From Candidatus Liptonbacteria bacterium (GTDB lineage Bacteria; Patescibacteriota; Minisyncoccia; UBA6257; 2-01-FULL-56-20), in contig JACPLI010000024.1 of assembly GCA_016186635.1 (NCBI GenBank), positions 1 through 44,380 of the forward strand: a DNA stretch of 44,380 nt, read 5' to 3'. The translations under genes were made by a program, and so were the position numbers. A model generated the notes under the pieces. That model was not told the origin of the DNA and did not search any database. It saw only the letters and a program-made list of their open reading frames with translations. Positions 13,637-21,816 of the stretch are shown here, piece by piece (positions within the stretch are counted from its first letter, which is position 1; every line of letters begins with the position of its first letter).

Positions 13637-15388
13637 CTATGCTACTTCTGCATTATAGCAGTCCTCGCAATAAATTATCTCCGTGCGGTTTGGCGCGAAA
13701 GTTGTCTCAAACTCATTCGGGCATGGTTTCTCACCATGGGAATGCGGTGCAGTATTGCGATATGCTCTTTGCTCTTTGCTATTTGTTGTGCCGCACATAC
13801 AGTCCCGCTTCCAAAGGCGCATTGGACTTCGCGTTGCGATGCGCGCATAATGCCTGCAATTCGGACAGAGTTGGGGAGGCGGGATATGCATGGCGCGATA
13901 GAAGCGCAATTCGTCCGGCACAATGCGGAATGCGGTGGTGCACTTTTCATTGCATGAGCCCCCATGGAGACACCCGATGACTTCGTTTGTGATGTTGTCT
14001 CCTACCTCGGCAATCGTATCGGGGATTTTTTCTGCGGGAAGCGTGATTTTATAATCCCGCTCACGCGGTTCTTTCCATCGAAATCCCTGCGCAATCGCCT
14101 CATCGCGCGAGAGCGGCGCAATGTCATACGCAAGCGTCTCATTATAGGCAAAGGGACTCATTGACTCGGGGAAAAACTCGCCCCACTCCCCTCTCCTTTT
14201 CATATCGGCAACGACTTTGGCTTTGAGCGTTTCGTATTCTGATTCCGTATATTGAGTATTCAATATGACATGCGAACCTTTCTTGATTCCCGCGCATCCC
14301 ATGAGGTGTTCGGCCCCTGGGCAATTCCATGAGTAGAATACCTCCCGCGAGCGGACTGAATAAATAGTGCCCATGCAGTGATAGGAGTGGTCGGGCACTA
14401 CACCCTCATAGCAAAGTTCGAGCTGTCCCGTGATGAGACAATCGTATGTTTCCTTCCCTCCGTCACCGATGGTGATGAATCTGCAATTTTCAAGGGAGTT
14501 ATTGAAATAGCAGTCCCTCGTGTTCTTGCAGTTGATGAGCATGTCGCCCGTGGCATTCACGGACTTCAATATTTGTGCATAGCGGCGCGGGAATTTCTTC
14601 GCAAAATCCTCAAAAGTTTTCCGATGCTTTTCGATTGAAGTGCGGCTCCCCAGCTTCAACTCCTTGAGTTTTACTTCATATTCCTCTTTTGAATATTGCT
14701 GATTTAAAATGCAGTATTTTTTGTTGCGGAGCCCCACACACATGACGCAATTCGAGCATCCTCGCAAATCGTATGAGAGAAAGCAGTCATTGCAGTCATG
14801 GCAAAATGTGCAGTATGCGCATCGGTAGCACTTTGTTGATGCGAGGCACTCGTAGAGCCATTCAACGTGGTGCACGTGGAGCGAATCCATAATCTCCTTG
14901 CTATGCTCAATGTGGGCGGCATACATGACGTTTTCGTCGTGCCATCCCGCCACGGCAGAGTAGCAGTTCTTGCTGTACCACCAGTCGTTTGTGTACTCGC
15001 AATTCACGCTGCCCACGCCGTCATCGTTCTGCATCGCAATCGCGGGGATTTTCTCAAAAATCTCATTGCACTGCTCAAAGAACGGGCGGGAGGGGTCATA
15101 CCTTTGCCCGTACTGGAACGGGTCCCAGGCGTCCGACCACCAGCACTTCACACAGCGGACAGGAAACGGCGCGTCAGAGGGATAAAGTGCGATGATATTC
15201 CGCTTGCAAAGGTCACAGGCGCGCCGATAGTAGTCGCGGTCATTCCGCCACATGAGCCGCCGCCGCAGGCGACATTGCGGGCACCATGTGGGCGGCGGCA
15301 CACCCATCTTTTCGTAGAACGAAAAATCATCCGGTTCGATGGTGAATGTAACGTCGCAACTTTTGCAGATTCTTTTTTCCGAACTCAT
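13637..15388 (-). CDS. Paralog P1: cysteine-rich dual zinc-ribbon repeat protein, function unknown
   Basis: 583 aa, no signal peptide or membrane helix. Ribbon A is CKSC ... CPQCRLRRR (residues 8-43). Ribbon B is intact as CDLC-x17-CVKC, followed by WWSDAWDP. The first solenoid half is the most cysteine-dense of the set (CYRCAYCTFCHDCNDC ... CSNCVMC) and ends GLRNKKYCILNQQYSKEEY. The second half contains LELCYE and ends GCAGIKKGSHVILNTQYTESEYE. The C-terminal module is type I: CLHGGSCNEKCTTAFRI, CPNCRHYARI, DCMC, a His-containing spacer and CPNEFETTFAP...CEDC. It lies just downstream of P2 and upstream of murG. Gene call certain; role unknown. Confidence 0.93.
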   Translation of the reverse strand: MSSEKRICKSCDVTFTIEPDDFSFYEKMGVPPPTWCPQCRLRRRLMWRNDRDYYRRACDLCKRNIIALYPSDAPFPVRCVKCWWSDAWDPFQYGQRYDPSRPFFEQCNEIFEKIPAIAMQNDDGVGSVNCEYTNDWWYSKNCYSAVAGWHDENVMYAAHIEHSKEIMDSLHVHHVEWLYECLASTKCYRCAYCTFCHDCNDCFLSYDLRGCSNCVMCVGLRNKKYCILNQQYSKEEYEVKLKELKLGSRTSIEKHRKTFEDFAKKFPRRYAQILKSVNATGDMLINCKNTRDCYFNNSLENCRFITIGDGGKETYDCLITGQLELCYEGVVPDHSYHCMGTIYSVRSREVFYSWNCPGAEHLMGCAGIKKGSHVILNTQYTESEYETLKAKVVADMKRRGEWGEFFPESMSPFAYNETLAYDIAPLSRDEAIAQGFRWKEPRERDYKITLPAEKIPDTIAEVGDNITNEVIGCLHGGSCNEKCTTAFRIVPDELRFYRAMHIPPPQLCPNCRHYARIATRSPMRLWKRDCMCGTTNSKEQRAYRNTAPHSHGEKPCPNEFETTFAPNRTEIIYCEDCYNAEVA

Positions 15389-15422
15389 AGAGACATTTCA
15401 ATAGTACATTTTTCCACCTTGG

Positions 15423-15466
15423 GTTGCTATATTTTCTTATTCGCGCGAATAAGAAAATATAGCAAC
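15423..15466. repeat. Perfect 44-bp palindrome with TTCGCGCGAA core, upstream of P1
   Basis: GTTGCTATATTTTCTTATTC is followed by GCGC and then its exact reverse complement. It ends 34 bp before the P1 start. The same core and neighbouring TTCTTA arms recur before P4, P8 and (with a TG centre) P9. Confidence 0.95.
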
Positions 15467-15589
15467 ACGATTCTATAATTTACGCAACATCAGCGACCTC
15501 TCAGCAAACTCATGACTCTCGTTCAGTCATACAACCTCACTTTGGTAGCACTGCTCGCCCCTCGGGCTTACTCGGGATGAAAATTGTTC

Positions 15590-17425
15590 TCATACAACTT
15601 CCTGTTGGTAACAATTTTCACAGTATATAATCTCCGGCCTCTCCGGCGCGTAACTCGTCTCGAATTCGTTGGGGCACTCCCCTGTTCCATGAAAGTGGGC
15701 GGCAGTGTTTGCATACACTGTTCGAGGTTCGATGTTCGAGGATCGAGAATTTTTACCCGCACACATACATTTCCGTTTCCAAAGTTGCAGCGGATTCCTT
15801 TGCGCGAGCCGCGCGTAGTGGCGGCAGTTGGGGCAAAGGTTCGGGAGCGGGAGATTCAGTTTCCGATAGAGCTGGAGTTCCTGCTCGATTATTTTGAACG
15901 CAGTGGTGCATTGCTCGTTACACGTCCCTTTATGCGTGCACTCGATTACCTCGTTTACTATCGAGTCCGGAGCATCTTTAATTTGGTTCGGAATTGTATC
16001 CCCCGAAAGCGTGGCATTATAGTGCCGCTCTTCCGATTTCCTCCAACGGAAACCCTTTAACTTCGCCTCTTCCTCGGTGAGCGGAAAATATTCTTGCGCG
16101 ATCGTTTCGTTATACGCCCACGGAGAGAGTTCCGGCGGGAAAAACTCCCCGTATTTATATTCAATTCCCTTGTCGCTTGCCTGCCCCGTTGCGAAGCTTT
16201 TCGGGGTCCCTTGTCGCGTGTTACTTGTGTATGGCATTTCGTTCATCTGCTTCACAATCTGCGGCACTAGCTTTTCATATTCCTCTTTCGAATATTGGCG
16301 GTTCAGGATGCAGTACTCCTTGTTCCGAAGCCCGATACAGCCGAAAATGTTGTTGCATCCGTGGCAGTTCAACGTGTAACGATTAGCATTTGCGTTATAG
16401 GTTATCACCGTTGCCACGTTATTGCTGCCGATGTTTACGTCTACGCTTTCATACGACAGCTCGTACTTCCATGCTCCCATACAGTCATAGCCGTTTTTTT
16501 CCTCATAACAATGCTGGAGAAACTTGGAGTCTTCGCTCCCAGTAAGTACATCAAAGGAGGTGTGTACGTTCTTCGAATTATTGATGTTGTCGCCAGTGCA
16601 GTGCGGTGAGTTCAAGATGTTCGCATATTTATGCACCGCATTCGCAACAATCTCTTTCTGAAACTTTTCTTTAAATGCCTCAATTCCCTCTCGCGTGACG
16701 AAATCAAACGAGGCGAGTTGTTTTGTGTATTCCTCCTTTGAGTAGGGCTGATTCCAAATGTGATAGGACTTTGAGATGAGGTTTGCGCAACCGAAGCAGT
16801 TCGAACAGTTTTTGCAATTGTAGAGGAAATACGAGTCGCGGCAGTTCTTGGAATTCACTCCCCAGAGAAGCCGGTACGATTCGTGGCAGTTTACGTTTTC
16901 ATAACAAAGCTCGAGCTTTGTCGCCATGTAGCAATCGAGTGAATCTTTGCCATACCCGATTTTATTCGAGTAGGCGACGTTCTCATTGAATCCTGCCGCA
17001 AAACTCAAATATGTGTTCTTGTTCTCCGCCGCGGCGTTTGTGTAGTCGCTATTTACTGAGTTGACGCTTGAGACCGCGGGAAGGGGCACCTTCCCGAGTA
17101 ACGCCTTGAACTGCTCAAAGAACGGCGTGGAGAAATCGTACGGCACTCCGTATGCGAGTGAGTTCCACTCGTCACTCCACCAGTATTTTTGGTCATACAC
17201 GATGCACGGCGCATCCGGCGAGAAGACGGAAATGACATTCTCGCTGTGCCCGGGAGCATCGCACTTTCGCTTATAGAGCGAGCGCTCATTCCGCCAGTTG
17301 TCTCTCCTCTGCATGCGGCACCGCCAGCAGAACGTGGGAGGCGGGACAGAAATCTTACTATAAAAATTCAAATCATCGGTTGCGATTTCAAACCCCACTT
17401 TGCAATTTTGACACTGTTTATTCAT
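15590..17425 (-). CDS. Paralog P2: cysteine-rich dual zinc-ribbon repeat protein with two repeat insertions
   Basis: 611 aa, starting MNKQCQNC with only four residues before the first Cys. Ribbon A is intact. Ribbon B is broken: after CDAPG the second half reads DAPCIVYDQKYWWSDEW with no CxxC. Solenoid half 1 has LELCYENVNCHESY and ends GCANLISKSYHIWNQPYSKEEY; half 2 has YELSYESVDV and ends GCIGLRNKEYCILNRQYSKEEYE. The C-terminal module is type I (CTHKGTCNEQCTTAFKI). Two loops carry extra residues encoded by repeats: RQGTPKSFATGQASDK before YKYGEFFP, and NSRSSNIEPRT inside the last zinc spacer. The second lies between CMC and the final CPNEFE...CENC. Confidence 0.93.
   Translation of the reverse strand: MNKQCQNCKVGFEIATDDLNFYSKISVPPPTFCWRCRMQRRDNWRNERSLYKRKCDAPGHSENVISVFSPDAPCIVYDQKYWWSDEWNSLAYGVPYDFSTPFFEQFKALLGKVPLPAVSSVNSVNSDYTNAAAENKNTYLSFAAGFNENVAYSNKIGYGKDSLDCYMATKLELCYENVNCHESYRLLWGVNSKNCRDSYFLYNCKNCSNCFGCANLISKSYHIWNQPYSKEEYTKQLASFDFVTREGIEAFKEKFQKEIVANAVHKYANILNSPHCTGDNINNSKNVHTSFDVLTGSEDSKFLQHCYEEKNGYDCMGAWKYELSYESVDVNIGSNNVATVITYNANANRYTLNCHGCNNIFGCIGLRNKEYCILNRQYSKEEYEKLVPQIVKQMNEMPYTSNTRQGTPKSFATGQASDKGIEYKYGEFFPPELSPWAYNETIAQEYFPLTEEEAKLKGFRWRKSEERHYNATLSGDTIPNQIKDAPDSIVNEVIECTHKGTCNEQCTTAFKIIEQELQLYRKLNLPLPNLCPNCRHYARLAQRNPLQLWKRKCMCAGKNSRSSNIEPRTVYANTAAHFHGTGECPNEFETSYAPERPEIIYCENCYQQEVV
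15721..15749. repeat. In-frame TTCGAGGTTCGA-type repeat in P2
   Basis: TTCGAGGTTCGATGTTCGAG is followed by GATCGAGAA. The words TCGAGGTTCGA and TCGAGGATCGA repeat and are partly palindromic. It is translated as SRSSNIEPR inside the last zinc spacer of P2. Confidence 0.65.
16166..16217. repeat. In-frame palindrome in P2 flanked by 11-bp direct repeats
   Basis: CCCCG and CGGGG (16184-16206) enclose TTGCGAAGCTTTT. TCCCTTGTCGC occurs on both sides (16166-16176 and 16207-16217). The direct copies are 41 bp apart, not a multiple of three, so a single clean insertion would have shifted the frame. Confidence 0.7.
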
Positions 17426-17432
17426 TTCAATC

Positions 17433-17453
17433 TATCGAAGTTTAACTTCGATA
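17433..17453. repeat. Inverted repeat TATCGAAGT/ACTTCGATA upstream of P2
   Basis: Nine-base perfect arms enclose a TTA loop, starting 7 bp before the P2 ATG and 9 bp after the transporter stop. It is related to the CGAAGTC palindromes before P3 and P5. Confidence 0.8.
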
Positions 17454-17462
17454 ATTTAGAGT

Positions 17463-18092
17463 TCATATTGAAAAGCCAGATAACAATAATCTTACACCAA
17501 ATATAATAAGAATCACACCGAGAATCTTTTGCGCGGAACCGGCGACTCGCCGAATTCTTCCCTGCAGGCGAGGGTGGGAAAAGAGCACTGCGACGAGGAG
17601 AAACCACACGATGCTTACGATAACTATTTCGCCTGCATACAGCAATTTTACGGCTAGGGAAGTTGTTGGAGTAATGACTTGGGAAAGAATGCTGATAAAA
17701 AACAGTATCTCGGCGGGGTTCAAGAGTTCAACAAGAAAACCAGTTTTGAAACTCGAAGTCGAGGATTGCACCGAATCCCCGCCCGCGCGGGAAAGATTGA
17801 AAATTGGCTTCCGCAGAAAAGTGAAGATTCCAAGATAGATAATGAATCCTGCGCCGAGAATCTGAATTGCCGTGAGCGCATAAGGGTATTGCGCCACGAG
17901 AAATCCAAGACCCAGGAGAACGTATGCAAGGTGGATAAATGTGCCCGTTGCGATGCCGAGCGCGCAAAGAATCCCCGCGCGGCGCGAGTGCAGCAAACTA
18001 TTCTTTACCGTGAGCGTGAATGCCGGGCCGGGACTTGCAATTTCCGCCCAGTAAATCCCTCCTAATACCGCGAGTTGTTGAATGAGCGGCAT
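17463..18092 (-). CDS. LysE/RhtB family amino-acid exporter
   Basis: 209 aa with five to six hydrophobic helices. The family signature SPGPAFTLTVKNSL with SRRAGILCALGIATG lies at residues 20-47, and the FLVELLNPAEILFFISILSQ region at about 118-137 matches the NPK/NPxxxLFF motif of LysE transporters. It would export a small amino acid or derivative across the cytoplasmic membrane; the substrate cannot be told. It sits between ftsW and P2 on the same strand, with palindromic elements on both sides. Confidence 0.85.
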   Translation of the reverse strand: MPLIQQLAVLGGIYWAEIASPGPAFTLTVKNSLLHSRRAGILCALGIATGTFIHLAYVLLGLGFLVAQYPYALTAIQILGAGFIIYLGIFTFLRKPIFNLSRAGGDSVQSSTSSFKTGFLVELLNPAEILFFISILSQVITPTTSLAVKLLYAGEIVIVSIVWFLLVAVLFSHPRLQGRIRRVAGSAQKILGVILIIFGVRLLLSGFSI

Positions 18093-18100
18093 GAGAATAC

Positions 18101-18177
18101 TTATCGCACGAATTTATGAATTATTACGAAAATACGAATTCGTATGTTCGGTAGCCGTTCGTACATTCGTGCGATAA
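18101..18177. repeat. Palindromic intergenic element, family E, copy 2
   Basis: TTATCGCACGAATTTATGAA pairs with TTCGTACATTCGTGCGATAA, with AATACGAATTCGTAT at the centre. It fills the gap between the ftsW stop (1 bp away) and the transporter start (8 bp away). Confidence 0.88.
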
Positions 18178-18178
18178 C

Positions 18179-19285
18179 TTACGTGTACTTCGATACATTC
18201 ACCGCAACCCCGGTCATGGTGAGAAAGACTGCCAAGGCGGTACCGCCGTAGCTGATGAAAGGCAAGGGCACTCCGGTCAAGGGCAGGAGGCCGGAAATCG
18301 CGCCCATGTTCACGAGTGACTGAAGCGCAATCACCGTCCCGAAACCGGCGAGCATGAGGCGCCCGAAGAGGTCTGGCGCGCGGCGCGCAATCCAGAAAAA
18401 GCGGAGTACGAGGACTCCGAAAAGCGCGATGAGCGAGACGCTCCCCGCAAATCCCAACTCTTCTCCGACAACGGCGAATATGGAGTCATCTATGGATGCC
18501 GGCAGCGTTGTTTTAATGATGGAGCGCCCATATCCTGCGCCGGTAAATCCGCCGGCGCCGATTGCGGTCAAGGCCTGATTCACCTGGAAATTTTTCGTTT
18601 CCTGATGTTTCTCCGGTTCAAGGAACCCCAGAATACGTTCTCGCCGGTACGGCGTGGCATAGATGATAAGTCCCACGCAGACAAGCACCAGAAAGACTGT
18701 TCCGGCGATATAGCGGAGTTTTGCGCCGCTTAAAAAGTAGAGCGTGAGCCCCGTGCCGAGAAGGATAAGCACGGTACTCGTCGCTGGCTGGAGGATGAGA
18801 AGCGTCCCTACTGCGCCAAGCACCACGAGGAACGGGAACCATCCCCGCACGGCGGACATGCCCCGCTGTGCGTTGGAGCGGCTTAACCACGCCGCGAGAT
18901 ATATGATTAAAGTAAGCTTCAGAAGTTCTGCGGGCTGGAAGCGGATTGGTCCCAATTGGAGCCAGCGAGTTGCGTTGTTTGCTTCGACGCCAACCGGAGT
19001 AAACACGAGGATGAGGAGTACCACCGTGAGCGCGAGCATAAGAAGGGCAAGCCCGCGATAGCGCGTGTAGCGCACCACTGCGGCGCAGAAGAAGCCGACG
19101 ATGCCGAAGGAGAGCCCGTAGAGCAGCTGGTGGCGGATAAAGTAGAAGCTGTCATTGTAGCGGGCTTTGCCGAGTTCCGATGAAGCGCTCGCAAGCATCA
19201 CGAGACCGAAAACGGTAATCACCAGCACAAGCGCCACCAAGAAATAATCAGGGCGGTGTCCGGTTGTGGAGCGGCGAAACATCAT
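18179..19285 (-). CDS. ftsW: Peptidoglycan polymerase FtsW (SEDS family)
   Basis: 368 aa, about ten membrane helices. SEDS hallmarks are ATRWLQLGPIRFQPAELLKL in the first half, VNQALTAIGAGGFTGAGYGR in the middle, FAVVGEELGFAG, and the ending LPLTGVPLPFISYGGTAL. It polymerises lipid II glycan chains at the division site with a partner class b PBP, not seen in this window. The ATG overlaps the stop of the amidohydrolase gene (ATGA), so they are likely co-translated. RodA is the alternative; position near murG and murC favours FtsW. Confidence 0.93.
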   Translation of the reverse strand: MMFRRSTTGHRPDYFLVALVLVITVFGLVMLASASSELGKARYNDSFYFIRHQLLYGLSFGIVGFFCAAVVRYTRYRGLALLMLALTVVLLILVFTPVGVEANNATRWLQLGPIRFQPAELLKLTLIIYLAAWLSRSNAQRGMSAVRGWFPFLVVLGAVGTLLILQPATSTVLILLGTGLTLYFLSGAKLRYIAGTVFLVLVCVGLIIYATPYRRERILGFLEPEKHQETKNFQVNQALTAIGAGGFTGAGYGRSIIKTTLPASIDDSIFAVVGEELGFAGSVSLIALFGVLVLRFFWIARRAPDLFGRLMLAGFGTVIALQSLVNMGAISGLLPLTGVPLPFISYGGTALAVFLTMTGVAVNVSKYT

Positions 19286-20811
19286 GCGCGGTGGCGGAGA
19301 ATTTTCCCCTTGAGTACCCCCCGCGACGCATCGTTCCGGACCGCCACGGCGCCGTTTATGGTGACAAAGCGAATTTCGACTGCGGCGGGCTCGCCCTCAC
19401 GGAACGAAAATCCAACAAGGTCGGCGTAATTCCCCTCCTTAACCTCTCCCCGGTTCGGGATGCCGAAAAGTGCGGCGGGTATTTTCGTAAGTTTCCGCAC
19501 GGCGTCTTCAAGCGGCATCAGCCGCTGTCCCTGCACCATTTCGAGAAATTTGGTGAATGTGCGCGCCGCGCGCTCGGGCTTGAGGAGGGTGCGTTCTCCT
19601 CCCGGGCGGATACTCGCCGCGTTCGTTGCGAGAAGCGAACGCGGGTGCGTGAGCGCCTCGGTGATGAGCCCGGTGGCGATGTTCCTCACAAAAACGACGG
19701 CACGCAACCCTGTTGTGCGCATCAGCGTGAATAATGCCTCCGGGAGCGAAGGGGTACTGTAGAGTTCCTTGATGCCGCCGATTGTTTTTCCCACAAGTGC
19801 CTCGTTCTGCGGCGCGGAGGCGACAACAAGGTCGGTGCTCCCGCACTCCGGAAGTTCCTTTACAATTCTCTTCCGCTTCCATGTGTCATTCAGATATCCC
19901 ACCATCGTTTCGTAATTTCCCTCTTGCGCCCATGCGGGCAGAAGCGTCGAGAGCGGCACCACACTCATATCGAAAGGATACATATCGAAATGTATGGGGC
20001 GAGTATCGGGAATCCGGCTCAATTTTTCGAGCGCTGCGCGATATGAGTTCTCACCTCCCCGGAACGGCATGAAGTGGCTGATGAGCGTGGGTACGCCGGT
20101 TTCCCGTTGCAGCTTGAGCGTCTCATCAACGGCTTCCATCACATTCTCGCCGCTGTTGCGAAGGTGCGTACTGTATATGCCGCGGCGGGCGCGCACCACC
20201 GAAGCAAGCGCCTTGAGTTCGGCGTACGAGACGTCTTTCGCGTCCGCATATCCCAGCCCGCTCGAGAGGCCAAACCCTCCCTCGTCGAGCGCGTGCTCAA
20301 GCGTGGCGCTGAAGACCGCAAGCTCACGCTTCGTAAGATTGCGCGCGGCGCCTCCCGTGAGCGCATGGCGGATGGTGGAATGCCCGGCAAGCGTGCCGAA
20401 GTTTATGCCCAATCCCCTTCCTTCAAGGATACGGAGGAATTCATCCATCGTGTGCCACCCGACGTTCACGCATCGGACATCCCCCCATTTGCGGACGGAT
20501 TCCAGGTCTCCGTACAGCAGCGGAGCAAGAGACGCGCCGCACATGCCGCCAAAAATGGTGGTGATACCCTGCCTCACAAAGTCCTCCTGTGCCGGATTGT
20601 CAAAAAGCGTAAGGTAATGGTCTGAATCGGTGTTGACGTCAATAAAGCCCGGCGAGAGATATATCCCCTGCCCGTCAATGACCTCATCGGCTTTTTTGCT
20701 GGGGAAACTTCCGATTGCAGAGATTTTCTCATCCTGCACGAACACGTCGCTCCGCTCTGGAAATGGGCGCGCGCCTCCCACGATGCGGACGTTCCTGATG
20801 AGGAGGGTCAT
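19282..20811 (-). CDS. Amidohydrolase of the N-acyl-D-amino-acid deacylase family, altered metal site
   Basis: 509 aa from the ATG at 20811, which leaves a 16-bp gap to the upstream gene; the longer ORF in the track starts at 20859. The overall pattern is of D-aminoacylase type Amidohydro_3 enzymes: LIRNVRIVGG and SPGFIDV at the N-terminus, a conserved cysteine in GGMCGAS (C91), STHLRNSGENVMEAV, LISHFM, and a C-terminal beta part with GNYADLVGF. The usual HTHSD metal motif reads NTDSD (N60, D62), and the later aspartate motif reads TNAAS. Catalysis may therefore be changed or lost. Coupling to ftsW hints at D-amino acids of murein as substrate or ligand. Confidence 0.82.
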   Translation of the reverse strand: MTLLIRNVRIVGGARPFPERSDVFVQDEKISAIGSFPSKKADEVIDGQGIYLSPGFIDVNTDSDHYLTLFDNPAQEDFVRQGITTIFGGMCGASLAPLLYGDLESVRKWGDVRCVNVGWHTMDEFLRILEGRGLGINFGTLAGHSTIRHALTGGAARNLTKRELAVFSATLEHALDEGGFGLSSGLGYADAKDVSYAELKALASVVRARRGIYSTHLRNSGENVMEAVDETLKLQRETGVPTLISHFMPFRGGENSYRAALEKLSRIPDTRPIHFDMYPFDMSVVPLSTLLPAWAQEGNYETMVGYLNDTWKRKRIVKELPECGSTDLVVASAPQNEALVGKTIGGIKELYSTPSLPEALFTLMRTTGLRAVVFVRNIATGLITEALTHPRSLLATNAASIRPGGERTLLKPERAARTFTKFLEMVQGQRLMPLEDAVRKLTKIPAALFGIPNRGEVKEGNYADLVGFSFREGEPAAVEIRFVTINGAVAVRNDASRGVLKGKILRHRA

Positions 20812-20827
20812 AGCATCATTATACAAC

Positions 20828-21694
20828 TTATCGCTCCGTATATATCTTGAGTTTTCCACCTTCGGGAACGATGCTTATCGTTCCGCGTTCATCCGTGCGC
20901 AGTGTTGCCGGTATGGCGGTTGCATCAAGGCGCGCGAGCGTTTCCTTGGTAGGATGCCCGTACGAATTCCTGCCGACGCCGATGAGCGCCGCGAGGGGGT
21001 GCACCGCTTGGAGAAATGATTTGCCCGAAGAGTATTTCGAGCCGTGGTGCCCTACCTTCAGGATGTCGGCATGAAGCGGCGTTCCGGCGCGCACGAGGAA
21101 TTCCTCGACGCGGGTGCCTGTGTCCGCGGTGAGCAGTGCGGAAAAACCGCTCGTGCGCACAAGACTCACCAGCCCCGTGTCGTTCAGCTCCTTGCTCTTG
21201 AGAAATGCGCCATCGGGAGCAAGGAACTCAACTGCTGAATCCCGGTAGCGGATGCGGGCTCCGCCCCCGAGTACCACGAAGGGAATATCCGCCTCCCCAA
21301 TTTTTTTGAGCAGTGAATTCCACGCCTCGCTGCCGCTCTCCGCATTGCGCCCGTTCGAAATAATTGCGCCAAAGCGGTAGTGCCGCAGAAGGTCCGCGAA
21401 TCCGCCGTAGTGGTCGCGCTGGGGATGGGTGATAATGCCGACATCAATGTAGTGCCGGGCGGCGGGGAGCACCGCGCTTATTGCCGCGACGGCGCTCCTG
21501 TCGGGACCGGCATCGGTGAGTACCGAAACGTCTCCGGGCAGGCGAATCAGCGTCGCATCTCCCTGCCCCACGTCGAGGAAATGGAGTGATGAAGTTTCGG
21601 CGGGAAGCCCGGTGACAAGCGTATGCCAGACGAACGCATTGAGCACAATGAGCGTGAAGAATGCCGGAAGTATGTATCGGGCGAGGCGATTCAT
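20828..21694 (-). CDS. ComEC-type metallo-beta-lactamase fold hydrolase (separate C-terminal part)
   Basis: 288 aa. One N-terminal membrane anchor (ILPAFFTLIVLNAFVWHTLV) is followed by the MBL domain found at the C-terminus of ComEC: LHFLDVGQGDATLI, the metal motif THPQRDHYGG (90-98), NDTGLVSLV, LLTADTG, and VGHHGSKYSSG. In most relatives the metal motif is THPHxDH; here the second His is Gln92. In ComEC this domain is thought to degrade the non-transported DNA strand. It follows the membrane part of ComEC, from which it is separated by a palindromic element. Confidence 0.88.
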   Translation of the reverse strand: MNRLARYILPAFFTLIVLNAFVWHTLVTGLPAETSSLHFLDVGQGDATLIRLPGDVSVLTDAGPDRSAVAAISAVLPAARHYIDVGIITHPQRDHYGGFADLLRHYRFGAIISNGRNAESGSEAWNSLLKKIGEADIPFVVLGGGARIRYRDSAVEFLAPDGAFLKSKELNDTGLVSLVRTSGFSALLTADTGTRVEEFLVRAGTPLHADILKVGHHGSKYSSGKSFLQAVHPLAALIGVGRNSYGHPTKETLARLDATAIPATLRTDERGTISIVPEGGKLKIYTER

Positions 21695-21695
21695 A

Positions 21696-21816
21696 GGAGT
21701 AATCGCGAGTAATGCGAATTAAGGTTGATTCTCCGCCCGAGGCGGATCCGCCTTTGGCGGAAATCGCGCGAATCCATTCGCGTTATGTGCGGTACTTTGG
21801 GTCATTCGCGATTACT
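21696..21816. repeat. Palindromic element, family GGAGTAATCGCG, copy 3 (between the two ComEC parts)
   Basis: GGAGTAATCGCG on the left mirrors CGCGATTACTC on the right. Nested inside is the TCCGCC..GGATCC..GGCGGA unit (21732-21761). The right part encodes the last residues of the ComEC membrane protein (VIANDPKYRT), and the left arm ends 2 bp before the MBL start codon. Confidence 0.88.

Noticed and set aside
13637-17425. P1/P2 as ferredoxins or iron-sulfur proteins
   Set aside because: Cysteine spacing is CxxC pairs with CPxCR endings and x17 loops, typical of zinc ribbons; the CxxCxxC-x3-P cluster motif of ferredoxins is not consistently present.
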